64,000 nt of DNA from positions 1 through 64,000 of the forward strand of contig NZ_WJBC01000004.1 in NCBI RefSeq assembly GCF_014284475.1, written 5' to 3'. Shown here one piece after another: positions 63,701 to 64,000 of this stretch. The DNA is from Acetobacterium fimetarium (GTDB lineage: Bacteria > Bacillota > Clostridia > Eubacteriales > Eubacteriaceae). Under the pieces are notes generated by a model that ran no database searches, had not been told where the DNA came from, and was given only the letters and a program-made list of their open reading frames with translations. A program made the translations under genes and the position numbers. Within the stretch, counting starts at the first letter, position 1; every line of letters starts with the position of its first letter.

Positions 63701-64000
63701 ACTTGTCCCTTGGCTTCGACCTGGGAAACCGCTTCATACCCCAAATCATAAAAACGGGTCATTAATTCCACCGGATCTGCGGTGTCCTCCAGCGCTAAAG
63801 AAAACACCAATGACTCAAATCGCTTCCGCGGCATCAGTTTTTTCAGGAGCGTTTCGGCGCCTGCCACCACCACATATTTTTCATCTGACAGCAGTTTTTC
63901 AAAAACATCTAACCGCTGATGGCTGATTTCGTGGCTATGAACATCCGCAAAATAATCATGAATGGGCTCCATCGGAAAGTAAAGCACTTTTTGGGGCAGT
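60784..64000 (-). CDS. mfd: Transcription-repair coupling factor Mfd (N terminus beyond the edge)
   Basis: The visible 1071 codons cover most of Mfd, which removes stalled RNA polymerase and recruits UvrA. The frame is open to the right edge, reading LPQKVLYFPMEP, so about 80-100 N-terminal residues are missing. Features: UvrB-like N-terminal region, CarD-like polymerase-interaction domain (DFVVHDTHGIGIYRG near visible residue 405), RecG-like translocase with Walker A CGDVGYGKTEVALRA near 555 and DEEQRFGVGHKERIK near 655, TRG motif near 850, and the TRCF C-terminal domain. Apparently intact otherwise. Confidence 0.97.
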   Translation of the reverse strand, partial: LPQKVLYFPMEPIHDYFADVHSHEISHQRLDVFEKLLSDEKYVVVAGAETLLKKLMPRKRFESLVFSLALEDTADPVELMTRFYDLGYEAVSQVEAKGQVAHRGGIIDVFPPTGEQAYRIDFFGDTIESIRHFDPQTQLSTHNLEKAEILPGREIILDEDERSKAFRQIRKNYGDSLEYAALIERLSEDPTAHDETLFAFIKTDATLLDYIGECLVIWDEPPRIKESEGVFQKKLFSDLETLMQDYLMLPEEKNKFYSFSKIEKAVEKQTQLKYHLFTSRGKKGITLDMGVKDNDSFLGQWPLFVAFIQKQLAKNAIIQLRARDEAGLQKIEKLLTEAEIYRFTKDVMPGIQLVIGEINSGFEMPEERLVCVNQSEIIKESGRDKKRRKKKGRKIDSFTQLNQGDFVVHDTHGIGIYRGIEQLKIDETRKDLMVIEYANDARFYCPVDQMDAIQVYVGTGEKKPKINQLGTNDWSKSKSRVKAAVAEMADELITLYAQRQNLKGYAFGPDSNWQREFEESFPHEETNDQLQAVEEIKADMESTRPMDRLLCGDVGYGKTEVALRAIFKAVMEGKQVAFLVPTTILAQQHYQTVMDRFKKYPVSVGVLSRFRTKTEQEKTIKELAAGQIDLVIGTHRLLSKDVKFKDLGLLVVDEEQRFGVGHKERIKQLKENVDVLTLSATPIPRTLHMSMIGVRDMSIIDEPPAGRRPVLTYVMEFNDAIVKDAIERELARNGQVYFVHNRIHDIFEVARKIQKLVPDARILVAHGRMTGSELEDIMLDFLEYNYDILVTTTIIESGLDIKNANTLIIDNGDYMGLSQLYQLRGRVGRSNVQGYTYVTHRPKVLSELSQKRLKAIKDFTAFGSGFKIALRDLEIRGAGNILGSAQSGNLATIGYELYCRILDEAVNERLGKKTAFATSELIINLNVSSYIPERYISDEELKYDIYKKLSYVKSQDDYNDLEDELLDRFGEIPDGVYNLMALAMIKHLGRSLGMTEIRERGSSVLFTFDNKREIPIPAPELMKRLFDEYKIKFNAGKGDQIRWRIVLKHEKDQTYLNELGKILAALVSEKN

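Overview
The window reads as chromosome of an anaerobic Gram-positive firmicute of the Eubacteriales. The housekeeping order mfd, prsA, murJ/spoVB-like, mazG, hup, rqcP, divIC, ppx, a tRNA cluster, tilS, hpt, ftsH, coaX and dusB is the classic Firmicutes neighbourhood. The absence of spoVT, yabP, yabQ and spoIIE between its members, together with a DUF1638 protein, 5-formyl-THF cyclo-ligase and acetoin-dehydrogenase-type genes, suggests a non-sporulating acetogen such as Acetobacterium. That genus assignment is inference.

Bases 1-22,550 are an AT-rich accessory island ending against the 3' end of guaA, a known insertion hotspot. Its core is a leftward operon (about 18.5 kb down to 0.7 kb): vWA protein, PP2C phosphatase, Ser/Thr kinase with a zinc ribbon (a TerY-P-type triad), UPF1/Dna2-like helicase, a winged-helix protein with a HEPN-type RNDSVH motif, a coiled-coil McrB-like AAA+ ATPase, a 1239-residue DUF2357-like partner, a MYG1-family DHH nuclease, a disrupted gene, and a 465-residue coiled-coil protein. 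A small hydrophobic protein follows. Two tandem WYL-type regulators face away from the operon across a long dyad. This looks like a multi-gene defence or stress-response system that I cannot match to a named type. Two genes in the island are broken by in-frame TAG codons.

From 22.6 kb rightward the sequence is core genome. It holds guaA-guaB (possible attenuator), acoC-acoB-acoA (an E2 without a usable lipoyl domain and no E3 nearby), pspC-tsaE-ispD, an aminotransferase with a YerC/TrpR-like regulator, cysS-mrnC, a MATE exporter behind a highly structured RNA leader, a DEAD-box helicase, an Xre regulator with its own operator, nadE, a DnaA-box cluster, pyrG, hemolysin III, DUF1836 and DUF1638 genes, the folate pair FTCL-folC, a nested palindrome inside a split terminator, then dusB-coaX-thioesterase-ftsH-hpt-tilS, five tRNA genes with a consensus promoter, and ppx through mfd (cut by the right edge).

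Starts were moved where a Shine-Dalgarno sequence decided the matter, notably TTG starts for guaB and for the disrupted gene at 2650. Functions rest on motifs read by eye; no database search was possible.
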